From assembly GCA_030620095.1 (NCBI GenBank), contig JAUTXW010002478.1, forward strand, positions 310,001 to 374,000: a stretch of DNA of 64,000 nt. The letters are read 5' to 3'. The DNA comes from Kuschelorhynchus macadamiae. Its lineage: Eukaryota; Arthropoda; Insecta; Coleoptera; Curculionidae. Of the stretch, positions 43,146 through 58,435 are shown one piece after another; positions within the stretch are counted from its first letter, which is position 1, and each line of letters opens with the position of its first letter. Both the position numbers and the translations under genes were made by a program. The notes beneath the pieces were generated by a model. That model searched no databases. It was given only the letters and a program-made list of their open reading frames with translations, and was not told where the DNA came from.

Positions 43146-43800
43146 CAAAACATTAATCCAAACAACAAAGCATCGGGCGAGTAGCGTAACGGTCGAAGAC
43201 GCTGCGGGAAAGGACAGCTCGACCGAAACGATCACGACCAGGCAAAGAAAAATAGACCCACCAAAAGTGTTTTGCCGGCTAAGCTGGCACCCACCAAGGC
43301 GGGGAAGGCGGGGCAACGCATGAGCCGCATTACAGAATCGAGCGAACCGGTCATGCGCTGCCCAAATGGATACACAAATAAATCTGACACAGATGCTAAC
43401 CAAACACAACAACTTAAGCCCATTACAACAGCGGATATATCGCAACGACCACCTGCAACTACCAAGGCAGAGGTTAAAATGGACAGATGAAATGAATCTA
43501 ACGGTGATGCATTCCTACTACACCGCTACCAAACTTGAGACAATTTCATCAGGATACGGACATAAACTACATACACTTTTCATAGCACAATATCCAGAAT
43601 ACAAGTCACTTATTACAGAACAGAGAGTAATAGATCAAAAAAGAGTCATCACTAAGACCGGTAAGCTCACCCCACTCGCATTGCACAACATCAAAGCTAT
43701 GGTAGCTGCTGAACTAAACCTTTATCAACCAAACATTGAGGACAGATTGGGGCAGATGCCGAACCGATCCCACACATAAACCAGCTCAACTTTGCGCAAG
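43146..43800 (+). pseudogene. R4/Dong-like ORF: basic linker and Myb-like segment
   Basis: Basic, proline- and threonine-rich linker, then 43,474-43,740 with LKWTDEMNLTVMHSYYTATK and HTLFIAQYPEYKSLITEQRV. The Trp spacing and helix-like segments resemble the Myb-type DNA-binding region found upstream of RT in R2/R4 elements, where it helps target choice. Frames change at about 43,490 and 43,780. Confidence 0.6.
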
Positions 43801-43805
43801 AGGAT

Positions 43806-45341
43806 GTGCAAGCTCACTCAATGCTCAGTAGGGGCGAAGCTCCCAGCAACAACCCACGGCAGATGACAAGCACCATACAGCGCACAGAACAAGTGAATTA
43901 TTCGCCCAAAGCATCATACACACAGCTACACCTCGAACCGTCTCTCACACAAGCAATCAAAGTAGAAATGAAGTCACATCTAAACAAATGGTCCTATCCT
44001 ATTCCTCGTGTAATCTTCAAACAAGACACACATAAAATCCTAAAGACTATCAACGAACACATAATTCCCCAGTACATAACGAATGCGAGCACAATTGAGG
44101 ACATTCATACAGTGATCTACGCAGCAGCTATAACCACGATAACACAGAACAATCAGAAACTCCCGCCACGACACAGAAATACCAACAACATAAAACCAAA
44201 ATTCAAATGGCGGATAAGAATTGAAAACAAAATTAACAAAATTAGAAAAGAATTGGGACATCTTCTTACCCAATCCATGAACGGCAACAAGTCAAAACCT
44301 ATCACACAAAGTGTAGAGAAAATCAAATCTGCTTCTCCTGATCACACGCTTACAGAAATTCTTGACACTCTGAAGCAAAAATTATCCGTGTATGCCGCAA
44401 GACTCCGAAGATACAAAGAATCAAATGAAAGAAAGGACGCTGACAACCTGTTTCGAAGAAGCGAAAAACAGTTCTACCAAAAAATCATGAGCAATGAGGA
44501 GGCACGAGTAATAGAACCACCGACCAAACAAGAGATCACAGAATATTGGAAAATTATTTGGTCAGAACCGAAACTACACAATAATAACGCTTTATGGATT
44601 AATGCGGAAAAAGACAGACACAAGTGCTTGGAGGAACAAGAGCACTTTGCAATGACAACACAAGAAGTTGCAGAAACAATCAAATACACGGATAACTGGA
44701 GGTGTCCTGGAATAGATAACATTCATAACTTCTGGTACAAACAGTTTACCTCCACACATGAAGCTCTCACTCGCCAAATTATTGTAATTATTTTAAAACC
44801 TAGCACACTCCCCAGTTTTCTCACCCAAGGAATAACATACCTTAAACCGAAAAATTCAGACAATAAGGACCCGTCAAATTACCGACATATTACGTGCCTT
44901 CCAACCCTATATAAGATCATCACAGCCACAATTACCAGGAGAATAGAACAACATCTGGCACACAAAAACATTCTAAGAGAAGAGCAAAAAGGTTGCAGGA
45001 AAAACAGCCTAGGATGCAAGGAGCAGCTAATTATAGACAGCGTCATCATGGAACAAACCAGGAAAAATTATAGAAACCTTCATACTGGTTACATAGATTA
45101 TAAAAAAGCCTTTGATTCGATACCGCACAGTTGGCTAACCAGAGTGCTAGAATTATACAAAGTCAATAAAAACATCAGGCAATCTCTTACGCAAATCATG
45201 AGTACGTGGAAAACCAAGAACAACCTGAAAACACAAAAAGAACACATGGAAACAGAAGAGATCTATATCAGACGAGGTATATTCCACGGAGATTCACTCA
45301 GCGCTTTGTGGTTCTGCCTCTGTCTCAAACACACTGAATAA
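43806..45341 (+). pseudogene. R4/Dong-like ORF: reverse transcriptase, N-terminal and finger/palm part
   Basis: 511 open codons. Late blocks: WRCPGIDNIHNFWYKQF, GITYLKPKNSDNKDPSNYRH, LPTLYKIITATITRRIEQH, GCRKNSLGCKEQLIID, TGYIDYKKAFDSIPHSWL and IRRGIFHGDSLSALWFCLC. These are RT blocks in R2/R4 form (GIxQGDSLS-like). The frame then ends at a stop. Downstream sequence resumes after the place where the xxDD catalytic box should lie, so that box and its flanks are deleted. Confidence 0.85.
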
Positions 45342-46228
45342 CACAAACTTCGGATTCCAAATTAAACACCAACAACCATCACAGAAACGTTTACCCTGGA
45401 CATCAACATGGAATTTGGTATAAGTAAATGCAAGCTACTTCATATCAACAAGGGACAGTGGAAAGACCACTCTACGAGGGAAACAATCAACAATGAAACT
45501 ATAGATAACATGCTCAAAGAAGAAACATACAGATACCTAGGCTTCCATCAAAGCACCAAAATTAACCATACTCATATTAAATCAGAGCTCAAGACGGAAT
45601 TTAAAACCAGGCTCACAAAGCTACTAAAAACAAAACTGAATTCCAGAAATTTAACGAAAGCTATTAACACCTTCGCAATACCTAATTCTTACGTATTCGT
45701 TTGGTATCATTAAATGGTCACACACAGACATAGAAAACATTCACATTCTCATACACTCTGAATTCACTAAACACAGGAAGTTACATCCCAACGCACGCAA
45801 GGAAAGGCTCACTATCGAGAGAAAAGAAGGAGGGAGGGGAATTATAGATATACAATCGCTAAATAAAAAACAAATTTACGAACTCAGAAAATTCTTCCAC
45901 AACAAACAAACTAACCTCCACAAGGCAATAGTGAAGGCAGACAAGAACTATACACTGCTCGAACTGTCTCAAACGAGCCTCGCAGCAGACGCACACAGTC
46001 ACATCCAATCACGACTAGAAAAGATAAACGCCTGGTCTGAAAAAACACTTCACGGAAGACACAGATACCACATAAAGTAAGACTACATACATAAAAAGCT
46101 TTCATATACGTGGTTACAAGAAGGGCAGCTGTTCCCCGAAACAGAAGGCTTCCTGCTTGCCATCCAGGACAAAGTCATAGCAACCAGAAACTACCGAAAG
46201 CATATCATCAAGGACACAACCATTGAAG
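45342..46228 (+). pseudogene. R4/Dong-like ORF: post-catalytic RT, thumb and linker
   Basis: 45,342-45,400 still reads NTNFGFQIKHQQ in another frame. From 45,408 EFGISKCKLLHINKG and TYRYLGFHQSTKI follow, then TKAINTFAIP. After another frame change at about 45,705 comes WSHTDIENIH, EGGRGIIDIQSL and YTWLQEGQLFPETEGFL, with a TAA at 46,078. This order matches the RT thumb and linker ahead of the zinc knuckle in R2/R4 proteins. The xxDD box expected between the first two blocks is absent. Confidence 0.75.
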
Positions 46229-46683
46229 ACGAGAGATGTAGGAGATGTCACCAGCAGAGAGAAACGATCGATTACATAATGAGTGGATGTAGGATAATGG
46301 CCGGAACTGAATACACCGCGAGACACAACTCAGAAGCGAAGGTCGTTCATCAAGCATTAGCCACAACATACAAACTAACGGAGAATACAGACCCTTACTA
46401 CCATTATACACCAACATCCATACTTGAAAACGAAGACTACAAGCTCTACTGGGACATTGACATCCACACAGATAAAACAATCCCCGCAAACAGACCCGAT
46501 ATCACCTTTCAATCCAAAAAAGAGAAAATCACTTATTTAATTGACGTGGCTGTCCCCAATGACGAGAACGTTCAAGCGAAATACAGTGAGAAGATCGCCA
46601 AATACACCGACTTGACAATGGAAGTAAAAAGGCTGTGGAAACAGGAAAGAGTCATCATTGTTCCTCTCGTCATGTCATTTTGA
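46229..46683 (+). pseudogene. R4/Dong-like ORF: CCHC-like knuckle and restriction-like endonuclease
   Basis: ERCRRCHQQRETIDYIMSGC gives a CX2C...C knuckle in which the usual histidine is replaced (YIM in place of the HI-type residues). About 70 residues on, NRPDITFQSKKEKITYLIDV is the PD-x-D core of the restriction-like endonuclease, followed by KYSEKIAKYTDLTMEVKRLW. The frame is open to a natural stop after LVMSF. In the R2/R4 group this nuclease nicks the target to prime reverse transcription. Confidence 0.85.
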
Positions 46684-46835
46684 AAACATGTAGCATCGTT
46701 AGATCATTTCTTAATACACAATAGTTGTTTTTTTTTCATTTTTTTTATTTTTATTTTTTGTACTGACTTGGTATGATCCCGTCAGTATAAAATACAACCA
46801 CAGGAATACTATGAGACAACAAGTCATAATAATAG
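46684..46835 (+). other. R4/Dong-like 3' UTR and TAA-type flank
   Basis: A T-rich run, then GTACTGACTTGGTATGATCCC, then a stretch ending CATAATAATAG. The TAA-like end repeats the motif at the 5' edge. Confidence 0.55.
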
Positions 46836-47243
46836 TAAATTCAAAATTCTATTTATTTGTGAATTTAAAATTAAAGTTTAGCGTAGTTTTTTGAGTTAAA
46901 AATGTCTCAAAAACAACTATTTGAATACTATCTTCATTACTATTCATTTTTGATAAAATTGTATAGAAATAAATTAAATATTTATAAGACTGGAAGTAAA
47001 GAAAATTTCTTTTTCTAAAAATTTGCGTACAACTTATAGCTTTCGATAAATCTGACATTTAAAATTTAATGAAAAACCTGAAAATTGTAAGACTATGAAA
47101 AAATCCCGTATAATAAAATATGCATCTCTCTAGGGCACATATTTTCCTAATTTATATTCGTCAGAAAATGTTTATAGTTTTCGAGATATTGCAGTTTTTC
47201 TGATTTTCGATCATGGTTTTAAAAGAGTTATTGCCTGAATTCA
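46836..47243. other. No gene seen
   Basis: AT-rich, no recognisable domain or repeat. A 69-codon minus-strand open stretch shows no similarity I recognise. Confidence 0.35.
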
Positions 47244-48195
47244 AAAAGTCAAAGGTTTTAAAATATGGAATTACAATTATCGAATGTAGAAAATTATCGG
47301 CCAATCACCCGGATCTCCCAGATTCCTAAATTGTTTGAATCATTAATTAATGATCACTTAACTTTTGCTTTTAGAAATGTTATATCAACAAGACAACATG
47401 GGTTTATGGGTGGTAGGTCGATAACAACAAATCTCCTTGTATATCAGGATACAATATTGCAGGCTTTGGAGAAAGGCTATTCAGTGGATTCAATATACAC
47501 TGATTTCTCGAAGGCCTTCGATAGGGTAGACCATAAGATACTGTTAAAGAAACTAGGCAATTATGGATTAGGAGGTAAACTCATGGACTGGCTGAACTCA
47601 TACTTAATCAACAGAAGGCAAATAATTAAAGTAAACAATTAATTTTTCTCCCATCCATACTTGGCTATATCTGGTGTCCCACAAGGGGCTCATCTTGCAC
47701 CACTGTTATTTAATTTGTTTATTAACGATGCAGTTAACTGTTTTGAGCACAGCGAAGTATTGCTTTATGCTGACGATTTAACGATATTTAGTTGTATAAA
47801 CTGTCTAGATTCGTCACAGTGGTTGCAGGATGATCTCCTGAGATTTGAAGTATGGTGTAGGGAAAATAGAATGTGCTTAAACATTAAAAAGTGTAAGTAT
47901 ATCCAATTTACCAGGAGCGTGTCACCAACTGTGAACACTTACTCTCTTGATGGTAATGAAATTGAATCTGTCAAGGTAATTCGTGATTTAGGTGTCTTGT
48001 TTGATCAAAAACTGACTTATGTTGAGCATATTGATCTGTGTTGTAATAAGGCTCTTAAAATGTTAGGATTTATTAAAAGACACACTCAAGATTTTAACAA
48101 TCTGAATGCACTGAAAATGCTCTACATTGGCCTAGTTAGAAGTCACTTGGAGAGTAGTGTTTGTGTTTGGTGTCCATATTTCGCAATACATGTAC
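47244..48195 (+). pseudogene. LINE J: RT fragment of an E-like non-LTR family
   Basis: NYRPITRISQIPKLFESLI, QHGFMGGRSITTNLL, YTDFSKAFDRVDHKILLKKL, a stop at 47,640, then GVPQGAHLAPLLFNLFINDA, LLYADDLTIF (intact box), RDLGVLFDQKLTYVEHID and YIGLVRSHLESSVCVWCP. Block by block it resembles LINE E more than A, B or C. Endonuclease, C-terminal arm and tail are all missing, so it is truncated at both ends. Confidence 0.85.
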
Positions 48196-48720
48196 AATAT
48201 TTTATTTTTATACAAATGTTTTAACTTACAGTAAAAAAGATACGTTTTGCATAAGTTTGCTCCAAATACCAAATAAAACTTCAAATAAAGTCTAAAGTAT
48301 GGTATAAATTAGATATACTACATATAATTGTATCTAAAATTTATAGTAAATACTTAATTCTAAATTCAAATACATAAGTACTGCTTTTCCATTTTCATAT
48401 AAGATTTAACAAATAAAGTTGCAAGCCTATGCAAAACTCTTAATCGATTAAAGCACGTGTTCCACTGTCAAACAAAACAATAACTCTTGAAAATCCCCCA
48501 TCAGGCCTATTTGAACTTTACGCTTCCACCGTTTATTCATTGCATTCGAATTATTGTACGTTTAAGGTTTTTACCGACTATTTGAATTTGTGATTGAGTA
48601 AGTGTATCTTTTAAGTCATGTAATATTCCGACTCTCTTTGCTATTAACATAACCTTAACTTACAGGTTTTTTGGTTACAAATTCATACCCCATTAACTTT
48701 CATATGTCTGTAGATATCAA
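48196..48720. other. No gene seen
   Basis: AT-rich sequence downstream of LINE J. No recognisable feature. Confidence 0.35.
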
Positions 48721-49040
48721 AAAAAGTTCTCAATACAAAAAATTCTTCGAATTGTGCGAATTTTTATTTAGTGTTGTATGCAAATATACATGGTGTTTAG
48801 CTTTTCTGATATCAATGAACTTCGGTTTCTTAAATGTAATACTGTATAGGTCCATGGAATGGGTTCCTTCTTGCCGATCACAAATAAGCCGGTTCGATAT
48901 ATTTAACAAAGAAGACAGTCGAGAAAATGTAACGAAAGGGCTGTTCAAGGCAATTTGGTTGGCTTTTCGATACCACATATCAGGTACCAAATGTGAAACA
49001 GAAAAATTTCCAAACTGGTCTCTTAGAATCACGTTTCCTA
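48721..49040 (-). CDS. Candidate terminal exon of an unrecognised host gene
   Basis: The minus strand is open for about 104 codons, beginning GNVILRDQFGNFSVSHLV and ending NSHNSKNFLY at a TGA. Directly upstream is TTTTTGTAG with a TTAATTTAAC branch-like motif about 15-20 bases before it, a plausible splice acceptor. Base composition is less AT-rich than the surroundings. I do not recognise the protein. The opposite strand is also open (48,671-49,060), which weakens the case, but that frame starts inside AT-rich sequence and reads less like a protein. Confidence 0.3.
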
Positions 49041-49329
49041 CAAAAATACAGTTAAATTAAGGGCCCTATCTGTAATATTTTCCAAAATACGCTCACCGAA
49101 AATTCGAAAAATACAGTTTTCTGAAAACAACCAGACACCGCCACGTAAAAACCATAGTAGCAAACAGGCACCTTTTATGTATAGAATTGTTAATGTTTGT
49201 TAAAATTCTATGCATAAAACGCGGCTACATATATTGTACAGTCATTTTGTAAATTCAAAAATATGGGCATGTAATTAAAAAATATATTTTCATAAAATAA
49301 GTAAAAAATCTGATTTGAAGAAAAGTAAC

Positions 49330-50170
49330 TGCTCAAAAGTTACAGAAATTAGATTTTTTTTTGCAGCCGTCAAAATATTGTTCTGATATAAATTCAAACT
49401 ATGCAAAGCCACATCTAAAAATTTGAAAAAGTTCAGAAGTCAGAACGAAAATTTTTTTTGACAGCTGTCAAAATTGTGAAACTAAAAGTTATAAGGAACA
49501 ATAAAAAATGTTTTTAAACATTTTGAGCAGCTGAAAAGGTAAAAGAAAAAACAGGCTTTTTGACAGGTTTCAAATTTTTTTTTTTAAATTTAAACCTTTA
49601 AAAGCTACATGGAACTCTAACAACCGTATTTAAAAATTTTAAGCAATTCAAAAGATAAGGAAAACAAAAACATTTTTTGACAGCTGTCAAAATATTTTTT
49701 TCAAAACAATTGCGCCTTTAAAAGTTACATGGAATCGTATAATCCACATATAAAATTTTAAAAGTTTAAAATTTACGAAAAAATAACCATTTTTTTTTAC
49801 AAATGTCGAATTTTCTTTTTATTAAATTAAGTTATAAAAAATTAGAGAAAACTGTGAAAAACCGTTTTTAAAAAGTTTAATAAAAGTTCCGCGGATTTTT
49901 TTTAAGAATTGTCAAAATATTTTTAAAAATTACACCACTAAAAGTTACATGGATCTGTGAAAACGATATTTAAAAATTTTAAGCAGTTCAAAAACCACAA
50001 GGAGAGTATCGATTTTTTTAAGCTCTCAAAATATTAAAAATAAAAAAAAACGTCAGTAATAGATACTTAAATCTGTGAAAACCGTATATAAAAATTTTAA
50101 GGAGTCACTAGGTAAACCCATTTTGTTATAGATATAAATTAATTAAATCCTTTAAAAGTTTAGGTAAAGA
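49330..50170. repeat. Degenerate tandem repeat, period about 115 bp
   Basis: The motif AAAAGTTACATGGA recurs in diverged form at about 49,335, 49,484, 49,600, 49,720, 49,829, 49,940 and 50,060. Each unit also has TATTTAAAAATTTTAAGCA-like and T-tract-GACAGCTGTCAAAAT-like segments; the palindrome GACAGCTGTC is intact at about 49,460 and 49,680. No coding sequence. Confidence 0.7.
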
Positions 50171-50595
50171 AAAAAAATGAAAAAAATCATTTCTGCAAAA
50201 ACGAAATTTTCTAAAGTTATTATCCAAATCTCTTCAATCCATATTCCATACCGAAGTAATTCACTAGGAAAAAAATTACAGCTTTTAAACTAGAATTTAT
50301 AAAGAAGAAAAATTTCCTACTGCTCTTGTATAACAATATATACTGAAATTGTGACGGGGACAAAAATTCAATCAATAAATCAAACCCTACCTATTACCTG
50401 TAACTTATAATGCTAATATTTTTTGTAACAGATATGCAGGAATGGAACGTAGCTGTTATCAAAAAATACTGATATTTATAGTCAACACCCCTTGTTTAAA
50501 ACAAAAATTGCAAGAGATTTGTAATGGCTTAAGCCTGGGTTATAGATTGAAAACGTTTCCGTCTGGCGACGCCGTTTGCGCTGTCCTTAAAGTTT
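50171..50595. other. No gene seen
   Basis: AT-rich, then a C/G-richer patch (50,540-50,590) before the repeated block. A 71-codon open stretch here runs into the repeat and is not considered a gene. Confidence 0.35.
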
Positions 50596-50967
50596 ACTTA
50601 AAGCAAAGTGATGGGTACGGTTATATTTTTGCCGCCATCCGTTTGAGTTTCCGCTAGCATTCGAAAAGATGGCGATCTTTAACTTTGACGGAAGCGGCTG
50701 GCGAAAATCGACGTTTGCGTTAAGCTGCAACCAATAAAATTACTGGATTTTAGAGGGCCTTTTAAAACTTTCGTCCTTCGTAATACATTTGACATTAATA
50801 CATACAGATAACATCCTCGTCCATTTATAAATATGCTTGGGGTCATTGTCATTAATTTTAGAAAATACTGGCAGGAATTTTGGGTATTTCTACCCCAATT
50901 AACAGACTAAATTCGCCACCTTCTTTGCCGCCTCCTCTTTAACAATTTTATAGCTGCGGTACACATT
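50596..50967 (+). repeat. Repeat block R, copy 1
   Basis: Starts ACTTAAAGCAAAGTGATGGG and ends GCTGCGGTACACAT. An inverted copy lies at 53,507-53,863. The two are clearly alignable along their length with a few substitutions and one indel near 50,725-50,735. No coding capacity and no good terminal inverted repeats, so the class is unknown. Confidence 0.85.
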
Positions 50968-51430
50968 AACATGTCCACAATGCCGAGTCTTTACTAGGCA
51001 TCATTAATATGATTTTGATTATCCATTCTCAGCAAATTAAAAATCGCACATAAACTTAAAAACACGCAAGACAAAATTGCATTATATAAAATGTGATAAA
51101 TATAAACATAAAATTAAGGTTAGTTCCACAGGATAACTCGGGCTAAGAGTCAGCGTAAACATTTAGCTCAAATGGACAATGCAAGACGCAAACTTTTTCA
51201 ATCTATAACACAGGCTTTATATTTGAATATGATTAGTAATAAGGATGTACAAGAGTCAGAACCCACTCATAAGCTCAGGTACGTAGTGAAATATTTAGCG
51301 ACGACAGGTTTTGAAGTATTTGAATTATTAATAATAGTTGAAAATTGGCGTTAAACTTGTTTATAGGTCAAAACACGTGAGAAATTCGTCAGACCACACA
51401 GTTGTGAAACGCAGCGAGTTAGCACGTCGC
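50968..51430. other. Unassigned stretch left of the giant palindrome
   Basis: A 60-codon open stretch from 51,172 (MDNARRKLFQSI, THKLRYVVKYLATTGF) is not recognised. A T-poor run follows to the palindrome edge. Confidence 0.3.
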
Positions 51431-51884
51431 ATAAGTTGTCGCGATGGTATTGCCGCATTTGTCCTAATGTTCATCTGTCCTACCACCCGAATGGAGCTTT
51501 GTCTGACAAGAATAGAAGATGAGATGGATTTATGGACAATCAAATGTGCTGACGTGCAGAATATAAATAATGTGGGGAATTTTTTCAGAAGTTGTTTTTA
51601 TCAATATAAACATGACCTACCTAATTAGTAATTACTAATTACTGATCATATTTATTGCTACAATTATTGATTGTGTATTTCTTACGAATATTTGCTTTAT
51701 TTTAGATTATTTTTGTACAAGATATTCTCAAATAAGTGGAATTATACTAATTTTTATTCTGTAGGCATAATAGGTATGGGGGACGCAAACTGAAAATGGA
51801 TCGATATCATAACTTGCTTTTCGGGGGTATCCTACACCATTTTTTTGTAATCGTTATTTTATATTTAAATTAATTATTAATTAA

Positions 51885-53215
51885 ATTGTTCTTCAGTTTT
51901 TAAGATACATGATAAATATCCTTGCCATGTTTTTATTTTTAATCTCCCAAATGCAATCTGGCCTAGTAACTCTAAAGAACTAGCAGAAAGCAGTGCAATG
52001 TTGCGAGGATTACCCAGGTCCCAGCTTGAAGTGTATTTCCTTTTTACTGTTTTCCATTGTACCAAGTATTGATGTATATCCTGCTTTAGGTAATATCTTA
52101 CCAAATAATGTGCACCATTTAGCATATTTTGTTAATTATTTAACCGAATCTAAGTATTTACAATATGATGAACTCTATTGAGACTTCAGTAATGCTGATT
52201 TTATGATGATTAATGATTATTTAGTCAATATTGATTGAGCAAAATGTTGAGATCTAAGTACGAGCTTGGCTGCAGAAAAACTGAGTCAGATAATCTAGGT
52301 GGCTATAAACTAGTTATTCCCTAAAAACACATTAAAAGTTCTTCATTTTTGAAACAGTTTAATCCTACATTGAAACATCTTATCTGTAAGAAAAAATAAA
52401 ATGCACAGAAAGTATATGTCACCTCGATTCCACTGGGATTATGAATCATTGCAAACCTTAGGTCATTGCGTAGGGAGGAGCATGATATATGTTATGCTGT
52501 GTATATTTGAGAAACTGAATCCTCATTAATATGTTATGCTGTGTATATTTGTGAAACTGAATCTTCATTACAGCTCATTGTTAGATATTTTTGGGAGGTT
52601 CAACAAAGACGAGGGTAACTATAATAGTTTTCCTAATACTGTGTTTTTGGAGAGTAAAACTGCTGTCCGAAACTTTTATATCATCCCCAAAAATAATAAC
52701 CGTGGAAGGTTTTATGATCCTTGTCATTCACAAATAATGTAAACAACATTATTTGTGAATGACAATAAGGATCATAAAACCTTCTACGGTGATTATTTTT
52801 GGGGATGATTTAAAAGTGTATAAAAGGATCCACGATATTGATGACATTTTGTTGCTCCAGAATGATTTGGATGCTCTACGGGAGTGGTCGCAGACAAATA
52901 AACAACTCAACATAGGAAAATGCTGCTTTATCTGATTTCATAGGGGGCATAAAGTTTAAGTTAAATTACAAACTACACAGTGTCAACCTAAGTTTCTCTG
53001 AATCAGTGAAGGACCTTGGAGTATGTGGTTCATGAGAAATTGAGCTTCTTTCAGCATATTTCCAATATAAGCTTGCAGGACTCCAAAAAATGCTTGGGCT
53101 TATCACTCTCAATAATTCTGAACTTCCACTGAATATTCGGGAGTATTATAGAGTGGACATGCTTGTTAGACTTGAATTGAGCACTTTTGAGAGAAAACAA
53201 TTACTTTTTGACCTT
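51885..53215 (+). pseudogene. LINE ORF2 fragments in the left palindrome arm
   Basis: 52,350-52,480 reads FNPTLKHLICKKK then, after a stop, sequence equivalent to the charged linker between endonuclease and RT in Jockey-like proteins. 52,780-52,900 reads VIIFGDDLKVYKRIHDIDD, an RT catalytic box (GDD for ADD) with its following helix, then traces of the KCC and VKDLGV blocks to about 53,110. 51,885-52,080 has an open 60-codon run (HVFIFNLPNAIWPSNSKEL) that could be the endonuclease end, though this is uncertain. Confidence 0.55.
52680..52808. repeat. Small palindrome in left arm, about 62-bp arms
   Basis: Arms 52,680-52,740 and about 52,746-52,808 are inverse complements with three extra bases and two substitutions on the right, beginning ATCATCCCCAAAAATAAT. 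It is centred on the RT catalytic-box sequence, so that box is present on both strands. Confidence 0.9.
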
Positions 53216-53319
53216 GCTATATCTATAATTTTCTTTACAGTCTAATTGATTGTCAACAGTTACTTTCGAGGATTGGTTTTAATGTTCCTTTTTTTTGTCA
53301 TATCATTGATAACTGTCAT

Positions 53320-57128
<3,809 letters not shown>

Positions 57129-57974
57129 TTTTACTGCCTTATGGACAGGTATAAAAGTAGCAGAGCAGTAAATTAAAGTTAAGAAAAAAGACTGTCAGTC
57201 AATGTTAAAAAGCAATGAGCCAAATACAAGTTTTCAAGTGGTTGTTCATTTATTTCCTCTATCTCTGGTTTCTCGAGTTTTCAAGCTTAAAAATTTAATG
57301 TTTTTCTAATAAAAATATGTGTAAAGTGTGAGCAATATGAATATATTTTATAAATTTTTCCTAGTCTGGTGTATTATTTCTCCTGTAAAAGACATCATCA
57401 AGCATCAAGCAGCATACCTACAATGCTTTTAAAATGTCTGCTAACCAAACATACAAAGTTTTAATACAGTAGGTACTCTAAAGGATAATTTGTTATTCGG
57501 TTTCAATATAGAGTATATTCATGTACCTACCGCTAGGAAAATAAATAAAGTTTCATACTTTGAGGAGCATAAGGGAAAATAGTGAGGTAGCTAGAATCAA
57601 GTCTTATCAGATTTATTAACTGACAAAAACTTATTTCAAAATATAAATTCTTTTTATTTTAAGGCCAAAGTAATTTTTAAATATGAACATTACTTTCCCC
57701 AACTGTATTTTATTAACATTAAGTGATTTTTTTAGGTTTTTATGTTAAAAAAAAACATTTTTTTTCTTATTTCTGATTTAAATCAAAACTGAATTTAATA
57801 CATTAATTATATTTCACTAAACAAATTATAGAGAATAAAAACTGCAGTAGTATTTCCCAGTATTCATGTGGAAATCATACAACAAAAGCCTTCTACAGGA
57901 GGCAATGGAGTATCTAATTACAATCAGTAAAATAAAACCCAATTTCTTTCATAAAATGTATGTTTCTCTATAAA

Positions 57975-57975
<1 letters not shown>
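57129..57975. other. Right-arm-only segment
   Basis: About 830 bases present only in the right arm of the giant palindrome. AT-rich, no coding sequence recognised. Confidence 0.5.

Positions 57976-58049
<74 letters not shown>
57976..58049. repeat. (TA)n microsatellite 3
   Basis: About 74 bases of TA repeat, the right-arm counterpart of the left (TA)n tracts. It is followed by CAGACACATGACAGTTATC, which pairs with GATAACTGTCATG at about 53,307. Confidence 0.95.
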
Positions 58050-58052
<3 letters not shown>

Positions 58053-58165
58053 CACATGACAGTTATCAATGATATGACAAAAATAAACTATATAGAAAAA
58101 AATCTAAAACATTCTACATACTAAAATACTCAAATACTGCACTTTACATCCCATGTTACTAGACC

Positions 58166-58435
58166 TTATATTATTATAGTATCTTGTGTTACATTTGTTA
58201 TTCTATTTTTTAAACCAGACATTGTGCAGCCATATTTTACTATGATGGTCCAGTACACGAAGAGTTTTATCGATAGGTGCTTGCCTACCATAGTTCGTAG
58301 CATCGACCAGTCCCATAGAGCATCCAAATCATTCTGGAGCAACAAAATGTCGTCAATATCCTGGATCCTTTTATACATTTTTAAATCATCCCCAAAAATA
58401 ATCACGGTGGAAGGTTTAATGATCCTTATTGTCAT
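58166..58435 (-). pseudogene. LINE RT fragment in the right palindrome arm
   Basis: The minus strand reads VIIFGDDLKMYKRIQDIDDILLLQNDLDALWDWS, the counterpart of the left-arm fragment, then drifts into unrelated sequence (KHLSIKLFVYWT). The linker block HLICKKKRIHMKYLSSRFHW is found further out on the same strand at about 58,715-58,650. Isolated pieces of a dead Jockey-like ORF2. Confidence 0.65.

Larger units (their letters stand above)
42299..46835 (+). mobile_element. R4/Dong-like non-LTR retrotransposon between TAA repeats
   Basis: Order: GC-richer 5' UTR, OTU protease domain, Myb-like DNA-binding segment, RT, CCHC-like knuckle, restriction-like endonuclease, 3' UTR. A single-polyprotein layout with a C-terminal PD-(D/E)xK nuclease is that of the R2/R4 group. 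TAA repeats lie at the 5' edge (42,300-42,317) and just after the 3' UTR (46,826-46,835); the R4-clade element Dong is known to target TAA repeats. Base composition is visibly richer in G/C than the surroundings. Frameshifts, one TAA and a deletion of the catalytic RT box make it inactive. Confidence 0.8.

Noticed and set aside
48671..49060. 129-codon plus-strand open stretch
   Set aside because: Overlaps the minus-strand candidate exon, begins in AT-rich sequence and reads less like a protein. At most one strand is coding.
50442..50657. 71-codon plus-strand open stretch
   Set aside because: Its second half is repeat block R, and the same residues appear on the other strand at 53.8 kb through the inverted copy; no conserved domain.
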